Shown piece after piece: positions 33,597-42,148 of a stretch of 64,000 nucleotides of DNA (the stretch's first letter is position 1; every line of letters begins with the position of its first letter). The translations under genes were made by a program, and so were the position numbers. Where the stretch lies: NCBI GenBank assembly GCA_900078375.1, contig FLQS01000078.1:2759-66758 (forward strand). Reading direction: 5' to 3'. This DNA comes from an uncultured Mycobacterium sp. GTDB lineage: Bacteria > Actinomycetota > Actinomycetes > Mycobacteriales > Mycobacteriaceae. The notes under the pieces were generated by a model. The model saw only the letters and a list, made by a program, of their open reading frames with translations, had not been told where the DNA came from and searched no databases.

Positions 33597-34076
33597 ATGC
33601 CGACACTCATTGCAGTGCTGATCGCGCTGATTGGCGCTCTGGTCCAGAGCCGCCGCCATAAGGACCGCAACCCCGCCGATATCCACATGGTGTGGTGGAT
33701 GGTGGCGGTCGTCGGGGTCGCGTCGCTGCTGGGCGCTGCCGCTCACATCTTCGACGGCCCGCACACTGCGGAACTGATCGGCTACACCCGGGGCAACGGT
33801 GGCTTCCAGTGGGAAAATGCCATGGGGGACACGGCAATCGGTGTCGTCGGCATCTTGGCGTACTGGTTCCGCGGCAATTTCTGGCTATGCGCCATCATCG
33901 TGCTGACCATCCAGTACATCGGTGACGGCGCCGGCCACGTCTACTACTGGTTGGCAGAGAACAACACCATGCCCTACAACATCGGGTTTCCGCTGTGGAC
34001 GGACTTCCTGCTCCCGATCATCATGTGGGCGTTGTACATCTGGTCTCGACGTACTGCCGGCGACGCACTGCCCTAG
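33597..34076 (+). CDS. DUF6790-type small membrane protein
   Basis: A 159-aa protein with four hydrophobic segments, the first at the N-terminus (LIAVLIALIGALVQ). It has a characteristic block GFQWENAMGDTAIGVVGILAYWFRGNFW and a later GDGAGHVYYWL motif. This agrees with the DUF6790 family, of unknown function. The stop overlaps the stop of the convergent TetR gene by 4 bp. Confidence 0.7.
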   Translation: MPTLIAVLIALIGALVQSRRHKDRNPADIHMVWWMVAVVGVASLLGAAAHIFDGPHTAELIGYTRGNGGFQWENAMGDTAIGVVGILAYWFRGNFWLCAIIVLTIQYIGDGAGHVYYWLAENNTMPYNIGFPLWTDFLLPIIMWALYIWSRRTAGDALP

Positions 34077-34642
34077 GAGAACTGGGCGATCAGAAGGTCG
34101 ACCCGCTCGGCGGCGTGGCTCGGCCGCAGCCGGCCATTGCGGGTGAGGCTGACCAGTCCGTGCAGTGCCGACCAGATCACCTCGGTGAACGTATCCGCGT
34201 CGGTCAGCTCGCCCAGTCCGGCAACGACGGTGCGTAGCTCGTTGAATCCCGCTTCCAATTCGGGCGGCGTGTCCTCGGCGGCAAAGTGCAAGGTGGTGGG
34301 CCGGGTGAACATCACGTCGTACAGCGCCGGGTTGTCCGCGGCAAAGTCGATATAGGCGTGCGCGACCTGGCGTAGCGCGTCGGTGGGTGTCGCGGCACCA
34401 TCGCGGGCGGCGTGCAGGACCTCGGCGAGCTCGCCGAATCCGTCGACCGCGACAGCCTGCGCGAGCTGCTCCATGTTGGCGAAGTGCGCGTAGAGGACGG
34501 GTTGGCTGTACTCGATCTCGGCGGATAACCGACGCGTGGTGACGGCATCCCAGCCTTCGGACTCGGCCAGCCCGCGTGCCGTCGTGATGATCAGCTCGCG
34601 CCGCGCTGCGCGCTCCCGCGTCCGCCGGTCATCGGTAGGCAT
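34073..34642 (-). CDS. TetR-family transcriptional regulator
   Basis: A 189-aa regulator. The N-terminal HTH is REIITTARGLAESEGWDAVTTRRLSAEIEYSQPVLYAHFANMEQL in outline; the ligand domain resembles the TetR WHG group (YIDFAADNPALYDVMFTRPT). It is divergent from a DUF1772 gene. Two related palindromes in the space between them (34660-34676 and 34714-34728) are its likely operators, giving autoregulation and control of the divergent genes. Confidence 0.9.
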   Translation of the reverse strand: MPTDDRRTRERAARRELIITTARGLAESEGWDAVTTRRLSAEIEYSQPVLYAHFANMEQLAQAVAVDGFGELAEVLHAARDGAATPTDALRQVAHAYIDFAADNPALYDVMFTRPTTLHFAAEDTPPELEAGFNELRTVVAGLGELTDADTFTEVIWSALHGLVSLTRNGRLRPSHAAERVDLLIAQFS

Positions 34643-34659
34643 GCGCGCGACTATAGCAT

Positions 34660-34676
34660 CGCTAGAACTCCTAGCG
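34660..34676. promoter_or_regulatory. TetR operator 1
   Basis: CGCTAG-AACTC-CTAGCG has perfect 6-bp arms and a 5-bp spacer. It lies 17 bp upstream of the TetR start. It shares the pattern GCTAG-N5-CTAGC with operator 2. Confidence 0.75.
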
Positions 34677-34682
34677 TTGGTA

Positions 34683-34712
34683 TTGACACCGCTTCGCGAC
34701 CGTTGCTAGCGT
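34683..34712 (+). promoter_or_regulatory. SigA-type promoter of the DUF1772 gene
   Basis: TTGACA (34683-34688) and TAGCGT (34707-34712), 18 bp apart, fit TTGACA and TAnnnT. The promoter lies between operators 1 and 2, so binding of the regulator at operator 2 would cover the transcription start. The product gene starts at GTG 34754. Confidence 0.6.
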
Positions 34713-34713
34713 T

Positions 34714-34728
34714 GCTAGGACATCTAGC
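34714..34728. promoter_or_regulatory. TetR operator 2
   Basis: GCTAG-GACAT-CTAGC, perfect 5-bp arms and a 5-bp spacer, directly downstream of the -10 element. A single GCTAGC at 34705-34710 lies next to it and may be an extra half-site. Confidence 0.72.
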
Positions 34729-34753
34729 GACGACACCCCCAAGGAGCTTCGAC

Positions 34754-35230
34754 GTGGGCACCGTTCAGTTCGCGCAGCTCGCAGCGCTGATCGCCATCAT
34801 GGGTACCGCGGTGGTCTACGGCACCGACGTGTTCTGCGCACTGGTGCTGCGCCCCGCGTTGGCCCAGGTCGACGATCGGGCCCTGGGCACAGTGGCCGGG
34901 TTTGTGCACCGATACGGCGACCGGCGCATGCCCGTACCGGGGGCGGTCGGTCTCGTCGCGGCCGCCGCGAGCGCCGTCTTGGCTGCGCTCGCCGCGCACT
35001 GGGCGCAGGCCATCACGGCGGGCGTTGCGGTGGTGTTGCTGCTCGTGTGGCTGCTGCTCTACACCCGGGTGAGCGCGCCGATCAACCGGCGACTCACCGC
35101 CGCGGCCGAGAACGGTCAGCTACTGCCGGATGTGCGTGTCCTGCAGGCTGATTGGGATCGAATCATCACCGCACGCGCCATCCTGCAGGGCCTGGCACTC
35201 GCCGCCCTGGGTCTGACGTTGATCGCCTGA
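34754..35230 (+). CDS. DUF1772-type membrane protein (anthrone oxygenase-like)
   Basis: A 158-aa protein with four hydrophobic segments and the family pattern VVYGTDVFCALVLRPALAQVDDRALGTVAGFVHRYGDRRMPVPG. The GTG at 34754 is 7 bp after AAGGAG; an upstream ATG (34703) falls within the promoter and is rejected. DUF1772 proteins are small membrane proteins found with TetR regulators; some fungal members are anthrone oxygenases. It is 16 bp from the following Ddn-like gene. Confidence 0.82.
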   Translation: MGTVQFAQLAALIAIMGTAVVYGTDVFCALVLRPALAQVDDRALGTVAGFVHRYGDRRMPVPGAVGLVAAAASAVLAALAAHWAQAITAGVAVVLLLVWLLLYTRVSAPINRRLTAAAENGQLLPDVRVLQADWDRIITARAILQGLALAALGLTLIA

Positions 35231-35246
35231 AAGGACAACTGACAGC

Positions 35247-35612
35247 ATGACAAAGCAACCGAAAAACCTTGGCCGACTGGTGATGCGCGCTGCGCCCCTG
35301 TTCAACGCGCCGGTGGCCGCACTCGCTACCTCACCGCGCTTTGGCGGACTGGTGAATCGCAGTATCGCGATACTCGGCTACACCGGGCGGCGCTCCGGAC
35401 GCATGTTCAGCACCCCAGTGGCCTACCGCCGCACCGGTGACGCGATCACGATCAACGCCAATCTGCCTCAGACGAAGACGTGGTGGCGCAACTTCCTCGG
35501 CGACGGCGGTCCAGTGACGTTGCAGTTCGACGGGATCGAGCACACCGGGCACGCCGTGGCCGCACAGGACCAGAAGGGCCGGGTCACCGTGACCGTGCGA
35601 CTGACCGACTAG
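35247..35612 (+). CDS. Ddn-like (nitroreductase_2, PF04075) protein, putative F420-dependent quinone reductase
   Basis: A 121-aa protein with the split-barrel pattern LGYTGRRSGRMFSTPVAYRRTGDAITINANLPQTKTWWRNFLGDG. This pattern is shared with M. tuberculosis Ddn, which uses F420H2 to reduce quinones and activate pretomanid. Residues facing the deazaflavin cannot be confirmed here. It follows the DUF1772 gene closely and is probably in the same TetR-controlled unit, suggesting a redox or detoxification function. Confidence 0.7.
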   Translation: MTKQPKNLGRLVMRAAPLFNAPVAALATSPRFGGLVNRSIAILGYTGRRSGRMFSTPVAYRRTGDAITINANLPQTKTWWRNFLGDGGPVTLQFDGIEHTGHAVAAQDQKGRVTVTVRLTD

Positions 35613-35687
35613 CGCCGAGATGGACGAATTGCGGCGGTTCACTCGCACTTTCGCTGCCGTTTGTCGGTTTGGGCGCAAATGTAAAAA

Positions 35688-37133
35688 CTAGACCGGCAGT
35701 AGCTGATCGATCACCGCGGCAAGCTGCTTGGCCGAACGGCATTCGTGCATGGTGATGACGTCTTCGTAGCGCGCTACCGCCGAGTCACCACTGCCCCAAA
35801 GGTGCCGCGGCTCCGGATTGAGCCAGTGCGCATGCCGGCTGGCACTGACCATGTGAGCCAGGATGTCGACGGCGGGGTTGCGGTAGTTGGTGCGGGCGTC
35901 GCCGAGCACCAGCAGTGAGCTACGCGGCGACAGCACGTTATGGAAGTTCTCGGTGAACGACACGAACGCGTTGCCGTAGTCCGAGTGCCCGTCGCGGGTG
36001 TAGACCCCCGCTTCCCTGGTGATGCGCTGGATGGCGACCGCGAGGTCGGCGTCCGGACCGAACAGATGCGTCACCTCGTCGGTGGTGTCGATGAAGGCGA
36101 AGACCCGAACTCGGGAGAACTGCTGACGCAGGGCATGCACGAGCAACAGGGTGAAGTGGCTGAATCCGGCCACCGATCCCGAGACATCGCACAGCACAAC
36201 GAGTTCCGGTCGAGCCGGTCGTGGCTTACGCAGCACGACATCGATCGGCACTCCCCCGGTCGACATCGACTTACGCAGGGTCTTACGCAGGTCGATGGAA
36301 CCGGCACGGGCGCGGCGACGGCGTACCGCCAGCCGGGTGGCCAGCATCCGGGCCAGCGGGCCGACGACCTTGCGCATCTGGCGTAGTTGATCGCCGGAGG
36401 CCCGCAGGAACTCGACGTTCTCGGCCAGCTGCGGGATGCCGTACATCTGGACGTGGTCGCGACCGAGCTGTTCGGCGGTGCGCCGTTTGGTCTCGCTTTC
36501 CACCATCCGGCGCAGCTGCGCGATCTTCTGCGCGGCAACCGCTTTGGCGATCTGCTCCTGGGTTGGGGTCGGGTCGTCGTCGTGCGGCGCCAACAGGCCG
36601 GCCAGCAGCCGGCCTTCCAGTTCGTCCAGGCCCATCGCCTTGAGCGCCTGATACGACGAGTACGACGGGCCGCGGCTGGACGAGTAGCGGCCGTACGCCT
36701 CGACGATCTGGGCGATCATCGCGACCAGTCGCTCGTCCATATCGCCGATGTCGGGGTTGTCGGCCAGCATGTCCAACAGCATCTGCCGCATCGCTTCGAT
36801 GTCCTCGGGCGGCAACCCTTCCTGGGCATCCTCGTCCGCGTCGTCGTCAACCAGAACGGTGCGGCCGCCCAGCGCCGCCGGCCACCACAGGTCGAACAAC
36901 GCGTCATAGGTCTGCCGGTGGTCGGCACGGCGCAGCACCGCGCACGCAAGGCCTTCGCGCAGCGACTCGCGGTTACCGAGGCCCAGCACAGTCAGCACCC
37001 GGCCGGCGTCCACCGTCTCCGACGGGCCTACCGAAATCCCCTGGGCGCGTAGCGCTTCAACGAAACCCACCAGATGGCCGGGCAGGCCGTGCGGGGCCAG
37101 CGGTTGAGGGGGACGCACCCTGCGGACGGCCAT
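35688..37133 (-). CDS. VWA-domain (CoxE-like) protein, partner of MoxR
   Basis: A 481-aa protein of the CoxE/VWA type. The C-terminal half has the metal-ion-dependent adhesion site: VVLCDVSGSVAGFSHFTL (DxSxS), then a Thr/Asp region (FAFIDTTDEVTHLFGPD). The N-terminal half is helical and charged (NRESLREGLACAVLRRADHRQTYDALFDLWW). It lies 4 bp downstream of the MoxR ATPase. MoxR-VWA pairs act as chaperones that insert metals or mature enzymes; no client gene is adjacent. Confidence 0.88.
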   Translation of the reverse strand: MAVRRVRPPQPLAPHGLPGHLVGFVEALRAQGISVGPSETVDAGRVLTVLGLGNRESLREGLACAVLRRADHRQTYDALFDLWWPAALGGRTVLVDDDADEDAQEGLPPEDIEAMRQMLLDMLADNPDIGDMDERLVAMIAQIVEAYGRYSSSRGPSYSSYQALKAMGLDELEGRLLAGLLAPHDDDPTPTQEQIAKAVAAQKIAQLRRMVESETKRRTAEQLGRDHVQMYGIPQLAENVEFLRASGDQLRQMRKVVGPLARMLATRLAVRRRRARAGSIDLRKTLRKSMSTGGVPIDVVLRKPRPARPELVVLCDVSGSVAGFSHFTLLLVHALRQQFSRVRVFAFIDTTDEVTHLFGPDADLAVAIQRITREAGVYTRDGHSDYGNAFVSFTENFHNVLSPRSSLLVLGDARTNYRNPAVDILAHMVSASRHAHWLNPEPRHLWGSGDSAVARYEDVITMHECRSAKQLAAVIDQLLPV

Positions 37134-37137
37134 CGGC

Positions 37138-38016
37138 TTAGTTCAGCCGCAGTTCGCCGGCAGCGCGCTGCTGGTCGGACTGGTGCTTGAGCACCACTCC
37201 CAGCGTCGCGGCGATGGTGGCGTCGTCGATGGTGTCGAGGCCCAGCGCCAGGATGGTGCGGCCCCAGTCGATGGTCTCGGCGACCGAGGGCAGCTTCTTG
37301 AGCTGCATGCCGCGCAGCACGCCGATGATCCGGACGAGTTCGGCAGCCAATGATTCGGGCAGCTCGGGCACCCGGGACAGCAGGATCCGCCGCTCGAGGT
37401 CTGCGTCAGGGAAGTCGATGTGCAGGAACAGGCAGCGACGTTTGAGCGCCTCGGACAACTCCCGGGTGGCGTTGGAGGTCAGCACCACGAACGGGGTGCG
37501 GGCCGCGGTGATCGTCCCCAGTTCCGGGACGGTGACGGCGAAGTCGCTCAACACCTCCAGCAGCAGGCCTTCGATCTCGATGTCGGCCTTGTCGGTTTCG
37601 TCGATCAGCAGCACGGTGGGCTCGGTGCGCCGGATCGCGGTCAGCAGCGGCCGCGACAGCAGGAATTCCTCGCTGAAGATGTCGGACTTGGCCTGGTCCC
37701 AGTCGTTCGACCCGGACTGCATCCGCAGGATCTGCTTGGCGTGGTTCCACTCGTAGAGCGCACGTGCCTCGTCGACACCCTCGTAGCACTGCAGGCGTAC
37801 CAGCCCGGATCCGGTGGTTTGGGCGACCGCGCGGGCCAGCTCGGTCTTACCGACACCCGCCGGACCCTCGACCAGCAGCGGCTTGCCCAGCCGGTCGGCG
37901 AGGAACACCGCGGTGGCGGTGGCGGTGTCGGGCAGGTAGCCGGTCTCGGCCAGCCGCTTGGCGACATCGTCGATGTCGGTGAACAGCGGTGCCGGACGTG
38001 CGGGGGTTTCGGTCAT
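37138..38016 (-). CDS. MoxR-family AAA+ ATPase
   Basis: A 292-aa AAA+ protein with Walker A EGPAGVGKTELARAVA, Walker B VLLIDETDKAD, sensor-1 FVVLTSNATRELSEALKRRCLF and a C-terminal lid. It works with the VWA protein immediately downstream. Upstream is proA, 18 bp away, so the proA-moxR-VWA genes are probably in one operon, as in M. tuberculosis Rv2427c-Rv2425c. Confidence 0.93.
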   Translation of the reverse strand: MTETPARPAPLFTDIDDVAKRLAETGYLPDTATATAVFLADRLGKPLLVEGPAGVGKTELARAVAQTTGSGLVRLQCYEGVDEARALYEWNHAKQILRMQSGSNDWDQAKSDIFSEEFLLSRPLLTAIRRTEPTVLLIDETDKADIEIEGLLLEVLSDFAVTVPELGTITAARTPFVVLTSNATRELSEALKRRCLFLHIDFPDADLERRILLSRVPELPESLAAELVRIIGVLRGMQLKKLPSVAETIDWGRTILALGLDTIDDATIAATLGVVLKHQSDQQRAAGELRLN

Positions 38017-38034
38017 GGTTCTCCTGTCGTCGCC

Positions 38035-39318
38035 TCAGGCAGGGCGGGTATGGCCGTCTCCCCAGACGATCCATTTGGTTGACGTCAATTCGGGCAGACC
38101 CATCGGGCCGCGTGCGTGCAGCTTCTGGGTGGAGATGCCGATCTCGGCTCCGAAGCCGAACTGCTCACCGTCGGTGAACGCCGTCGAGGCGTTGACCATC
38201 ACCGCGGCTGCATCGACACGCTCGGTAAAGAGTTGTGCCGCAGCAAGATTGGTGGTGACAATGGCTTCGGTGTGGCCGGTGCCGTAGGTGTTGATGTGCT
38301 CGATGGCGGCGTCGAGTCCGTCGACGGTGGCCACTGCGATGTCCATCGACAAGAACTCCGCCCGCAACTCCTCGTCGGTCGGGTTCTCGTGCACGGTGAC
38401 CCCGGCCTGTTGCAGGGCGGCCACCAGCCGCGGCAAGGCCGTGCCGGCGACGGCGGAGTCCACCAGTAGCGTCTCGGCAGCGTTGCAGACACTGGGCCTG
38501 CGGGTCTTGGCGTTGAGGACAATCCGCTCGGCGACGTCGAGATCGGCAGCGGAGTGCACATAGACGTGACAGTTGCCCACACCGGTCTCGATGGTGGGCA
38601 CCGTGGCGTCGCGCACGACAGCGTCGATCAATCCGGCACCGCCGCGCGGGATCACCACGTCGACCAGGCCGCGGGCCTGGATGAGGTGAGTGACGCTGGA
38701 GCGGTCGCTGCTGGGCAGCAGTTGCACCGCGTCTTCGGGCAGACCCGCGGCGGCAAGTGCGCCGCGCAGTGCGGCGACCAGCGCGGCGTTGGAATGCGCG
38801 GCCGACGAGCTGCCGCGCAGCAGGACCGCATTCCCGGATTTCAGGGTGAGGCCGAACGCGTCGACCGTCACGTTGGGCCGGCCCTCGTAGACGATTCCGA
38901 TCACGCCGAGGGGAACGCGCTGCTGCCGCAGTTGCAGCCCGTTGGGCAGCGTGCGACCGCGCAGGACCTCGCCGATCGGGTCAGGCAGGCCGGCGACCTG
39001 ACGCAGACCGGCCGCGATGCCGTCGATGCGCTGGGGATTGAGGGCGAGGCGGTCCAGCATTGCCTCAGCGGTGCCTGCGGCCCGCGCAGCGTCGAGATCT
39101 GCGGCGTTGGCAGCCAGGATCTGGTCGGCGCGGGCGAGGACCGCGTCAGCGGCGGCGTGTAGCGCCCGGTCTTTGGTGCTAGTGGTCAGCGAGCCGAGGA
39201 TGCGCGAGGCGACGCGCGCCCGGCGGGCGGCGTCGAGAACCTCGTTCTTCAAGTCGTCAAGCCCAGCCAATTCCCGGGTCGCGACGCTCCGGCCCTCTGG
39301 GGCCGCCTCGACACTCAT
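38035..39318 (-). CDS. proA: Gamma-glutamyl phosphate reductase
   Basis: A 427-aa aldehyde-dehydrogenase-fold enzyme that reduces gamma-glutamyl phosphate to glutamate semialdehyde in proline synthesis. Visible features: GVIGIVYEGRPNVTVDAFGLTLKSGNAVLLRGSSSA, the catalytic Cys in NAKTRRPSVCNAAETLLV, and the ending RGPMGLPELTSTKWIVWGDGH. ProB, the preceding step, is encoded separately at 46303-47415. It is divergent from ribokinase across 67 bp. Confidence 0.96.
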   Translation of the reverse strand: MSVEAAPEGRSVATRELAGLDDLKNEVLDAARRARVASRILGSLTTSTKDRALHAAADAVLARADQILAANAADLDAARAAGTAEAMLDRLALNPQRIDGIAAGLRQVAGLPDPIGEVLRGRTLPNGLQLRQQRVPLGVIGIVYEGRPNVTVDAFGLTLKSGNAVLLRGSSSAAHSNAALVAALRGALAAAGLPEDAVQLLPSSDRSSVTHLIQARGLVDVVIPRGGAGLIDAVVRDATVPTIETGVGNCHVYVHSAADLDVAERIVLNAKTRRPSVCNAAETLLVDSAVAGTALPRLVAALQQAGVTVHENPTDEELRAEFLSMDIAVATVDGLDAAIEHINTYGTGHTEAIVTTNLAAAQLFTERVDAAAVMVNASTAFTDGEQFGFGAEIGISTQKLHARGPMGLPELTSTKWIVWGDGHTRPA

Positions 39319-39337
39319 TCCCCCAGGGTATCGGTCT

Positions 39338-39359
39338 CCCCACCAACCGGCAGGTGGGG
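39338..39359. promoter_or_regulatory. Inverted repeat in the proA/ribokinase divergent region
   Basis: CCCCACC (39338-39344) and GGTGGGG (39353-39359) are 7-bp arms around an 8-bp spacer. The repeat is centred between the divergent starts and could be an operator or part of a leader hairpin. Confidence 0.35.
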
Positions 39360-39385
39360 GCTAACCCGGGACTAACCTGAGCCGC

Positions 39386-40240
39386 GTGGCACGGGTTTGT
39401 GTGGTGGGCAGTGTGAACGTCGACCAGTTCTTTCGCGTCACCGCGCTGCCACACCCCGGGGAGACGATTCTGGGGTCGGCCGTGACCACCGAACCGGGCG
39501 GCAAGGGTGGCAATCAAGCGGTGGCGGCGGCCCGCGCCGGTGCCCGCGTGCAGTTCGTCGGAGCGGTCGGCACCGACCCGGCGGGTGCGCAGTTGGTCGC
39601 GCACCTGAGCGCCAACGGCGTCGGACTCGACGGCCTGGAAGAGCTGCCGGTCGCCAGCGGCAGCGCGGTGATCCTGGTCGATGACCACGGCGAGAACATG
39701 ATCGTGGTCGCACCCGGGGCCAACGGGCATCTGACGCTGGCCTCAGCGCCTGCCCGTGCCGTCATCGCCGACTGCGAGGTGCTGCTCGTCCAGTTGGAGG
39801 TGCCGATCGCGACGGCCGTGGCGGCCGCGCGCGAAGCCCGCTCGGTCGGAGCCACGGTGATCGTCAATGCCTCCCCCGTCAGCACCGACCCCGGCCTGCG
39901 CGACCTGGCGGCCGTCACCGACGTCGTGATCGTCAACGAGGCCGAGGACAAGCATTGGGCTTGGCCCACAAGACATCTGGTGGTCACCCGCGGGGCGCGC
40001 GGGGCGATCTACCGAGGAGCCGACGGGGACATCGAGGTACCCAGCCCCGAGGTCGAGGCGATCGACACCACCGGCGCAGGCGATGTCTTCGCCGGCGTGC
40101 TTGCCGCGGACTGGTCGGCCGGCCACGAACGCGCGCTTCGCCGGGCCTGCGCCGCGGGCGCGCTGGCGACGCTGGTTCCCGGCGCCGGAGATTGCGCACC
40201 GACGGCCGAGGCGATCGATGACGTCCTCACCCAGTACTGA
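39386..40240 (+). CDS. PfkB-family ribokinase-like sugar kinase
   Basis: A 284-aa kinase with PfkB signature 1 (GGKGGNQAVAAARAGARVQFVGAVG) and signature 2 (DTTGAGDVFAGVLA, containing the catalytic Asp). Length and the N-terminal ARVCVVGSVNVDQFF fit ribokinase (M. tuberculosis Rv2436). It phosphorylates ribose or a related sugar. It starts at GTG. The segment VIVNEAEDKHWAWPTRH is shorter than in E. coli RbsK, so exact sugar specificity is unsure. Confidence 0.88.
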   Translation: MARVCVVGSVNVDQFFRVTALPHPGETILGSAVTTEPGGKGGNQAVAAARAGARVQFVGAVGTDPAGAQLVAHLSANGVGLDGLEELPVASGSAVILVDDHGENMIVVAPGANGHLTLASAPARAVIADCEVLLVQLEVPIATAVAAAREARSVGATVIVNASPVSTDPGLRDLAAVTDVVIVNEAEDKHWAWPTRHLVVTRGARGAIYRGADGDIEVPSPEVEAIDTTGAGDVFAGVLAADWSAGHERALRRACAAGALATLVPGAGDCAPTAEAIDDVLTQY

Positions 40241-40272
40241 ACGCCCTACGGTTGTGGCGATAGTCTGCGGCG

Positions 40273-41094
40273 ATGACGCATAGCGACGCTCCGCGGCCAC
40301 CCGAGGGTGACTGGCTGGGCACCCCGTTCCTGAAGTTCACCCGCGAGGGCGGGTTCGGGGTGTGCACCTTGGACCGCCCCGAGGCGCGCAACGCGATGAC
40401 GCCGGCGATGTACTTCGGCATCAAATACGCCGTCAACCACGTCGGATCGGATCCCGACCTGGCCGGGCTGCTGATCACCGGCACCGGCGACGTCTTCGCG
40501 CCGGGCGGCGATATGGGTGGCGGCGGCGCGGACAACTGGCTGACCTTCGGCGCGGCGCTGGGCATGGACGCCCTGCCGTTCGACACCCTGCGGCAATCCG
40601 CCAAGCCGGTGGTGGCCGCCGTCAACGGGCTGTGCCAGGGCGGCGGGCTGCAGATCGCGCTGTGCGCCGACATGGCGGTGGTCAGCGACCGCGCGACATT
40701 CCGCGTCCCCGAGCTCTACCGCGGGATCGCCGACACCTACTACAGCCAGATGCTGGCGCGGCTGATCGGCCCGGTTCGCACCCGCGACCTGATGTTCACC
40801 GGCCGCACGCTGAGCGCCGAGGAAGCGCTGGACTGGGGCATGGTCGCGCGAGTCGTTCCGCACGAGGAGCTGGCCGGGGCGGCCCGGGAGATCCTGGCCC
40901 AATGCTGTCGCACCGCACCCGGCGCCCGGTCGGTGGTGAAGTCCAGCCTGGATAACTACCTGGGCCTGTACGACCGGATTGGGATGCAGCGCAGCCTCGG
41001 TTCGCCGGAGTCCATCGAGGGCTTCATGGCCTTCAAGGAACGTCGCTCCCCGGACTGGGTGCATCCGGACTTGCGCATCGAGGGCAGGCTGTAG
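40273..41094 (+). CDS. Enoyl-CoA hydratase/isomerase-family (crotonase) protein
   Basis: A 273-aa crotonase-fold protein. Oxyanion-hole segments are LITGTGDVFAPGGDMGGG and VNGLCQGGGLQIALCADMAV, followed by the trimer-forming C-terminal helices. The active-site Glu pair of true enoyl-CoA hydratase is not evident (ELYRGIADTYYSQMLARLIG), so it may be an isomerase, hydrolase or other crotonase. It is 32 bp after the ribokinase gene. Confidence 0.85.
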   Translation: MTHSDAPRPPEGDWLGTPFLKFTREGGFGVCTLDRPEARNAMTPAMYFGIKYAVNHVGSDPDLAGLLITGTGDVFAPGGDMGGGGADNWLTFGAALGMDALPFDTLRQSAKPVVAAVNGLCQGGGLQIALCADMAVVSDRATFRVPELYRGIADTYYSQMLARLIGPVRTRDLMFTGRTLSAEEALDWGMVARVVPHEELAGAAREILAQCCRTAPGARSVVKSSLDNYLGLYDRIGMQRSLGSPESIEGFMAFKERRSPDWVHPDLRIEGRL

Positions 41095-41124
41095 CCACCA
41101 GCCGAAAGTTCAGTATGTTTTGAA

Positions 41125-41140
41125 TACAGCTACGACTGTA
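41125..41140. promoter_or_regulatory. Candidate ArsR operator
   Basis: TACAG-CTACGA-CTGTA, an inverted repeat with 5-bp arms, ends 10 bp before the ArsR start. An overlapping looser repeat (GTAT...ATAC, 41113-41127) lies next to it. The AT-rich position just upstream of a metal-sensor gene fits autoregulation. Confidence 0.5.
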
Positions 41141-41150
41141 CTATCCAGGA

Positions 41151-41480
41151 ATGCAGACGGTCACTCACAGCGACGCACTCGCTCGATTCGGCTGTGCCCT
41201 GTCCGATCCGACCCGCGCCGAGATCCTGCTGCTCCTGCGCGAGGGACCCGGCTATCCGTCGGATCTGGCCGACAAGATCGGGGTGTCGCGCCAGATCCTG
41301 TCCAATCACCTGGCCTGCCTGCGCGGCTGCGGGCTGGTGGTCGCCGAGCCCGAAGGCCGGCGCAGCCGATACGAGCTCGCCGACGTGCGGATCGGCAAAG
41401 CGATCGACGATCTGATCGGGCTGGTGCTGACCGTTGACCCGGCGTGCTGCCCAGCGGCCGCCACCGACGACTGCTGCTGA
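41151..41480 (+). CDS. ArsR/SmtB-family metal sensor, CmtR-like
   Basis: A 109-aa winged-helix regulator. The recognition helix region is GVSRQILSNHLACLRGCGLVVAEPEGRRSRYEL. Cys56 and Cys60 in CLRGC match the Cys57/Cys61 Cd/Pb ligands of M. tuberculosis CmtR. The third ligand region is near the C-terminus, where two Cys pairs (C99-C100, C108-C109) occur, more than in CmtR. The gene overlaps the CDF transporter start by one base (TGATG). It probably derepresses metal export on binding Cd, Pb or Zn. Confidence 0.88.
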   Translation: MQTVTHSDALARFGCALSDPTRAEILLLLREGPGYPSDLADKIGVSRQILSNHLACLRGCGLVVAEPEGRRSRYELADVRIGKAIDDLIGLVLTVDPACCPAAATDDCC

Positions 41481-42148
41481 TGGGCACCGTCTCGACTCCG
41501 GTGCGCCGCGCCCAACTCAGGCGACGAATCCGTCTGCTGGTGGCGGCGGCGATCGCCTACAACGTCATCGAGGCCGCCATCGCGCTCACCGAAGGCACCC
41601 GGGTGTCGTCGGCAGCGCTGGTCGGATTCGGGCTTGACTCGCTGATCGAGGTGTCCTCGGCGGCCGCGATCGCCTGGCAGTTCGCCGCCAAAGACCCGGA
41701 AACGCGCGAGAAAACAGCGCTGCGAATCGTCGCCGTCTCGTTCTTTGCGCTAGCCACCTATGTGGCCGTTGACGCGATCCTCGCGCTCATCGGACTGCAG
41801 GAGCCGCGGCATTCACCGATCGGGATCGGGTTGGCCGCTGTCAGCCTCGTCGTCATGCCGGTGCTCTCGCTGGCTCAGCGTCGCGCCGGCCGCGAACTCG
41901 GCTCACTGTCTGCGGTGGCCGATTCCAAGCAGACGCTGTTGTGCACCTACCTATCGGCGGTATTGCTCGCCGGCCTCTTGCTCAACACCGTCGCCGGCTG
42001 GTGGTGGGCCGACCCGATCGCCGCCCTGGTGATCGCCGGCGTGGCCGCGCGGGAAGGTCTGGAAGCGTGGCGCGGCGACACCTGTTGCGCGCCGGCGACG
42101 ATGGACGATTCTTGCTCAGGAGAGAAGCCATGCCCGCCATCGCATTGA
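41480..42148 (+). CDS. CDF-family metal cation efflux transporter
   Basis: A 222-aa protein with five to six membrane segments and the CDF-like block ALVGFGLDSLIEVSSAAAIAWQF. The later GWWWADPIAALVIAGVAAREGLEAWRG segment lacks the usual His of the HxxxD site. The C-terminus carries several cysteines (TCCAP, SCSGEKPCPP), suggesting soft-metal binding, in line with the Cys-rich sensor upstream. The start shares a base with the ArsR stop. Short relative to classical CDF proteins because the C-terminal cytoplasmic domain is missing. Confidence 0.85.
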   Translation: MGTVSTPVRRAQLRRRIRLLVAAAIAYNVIEAAIALTEGTRVSSAALVGFGLDSLIEVSSAAAIAWQFAAKDPETREKTALRIVAVSFFALATYVAVDAILALIGLQEPRHSPIGIGLAAVSLVVMPVLSLAQRRAGRELGSLSAVADSKQTLLCTYLSAVLLAGLLLNTVAGWWWADPIAALVIAGVAAREGLEAWRGDTCCAPATMDDSCSGEKPCPPSH

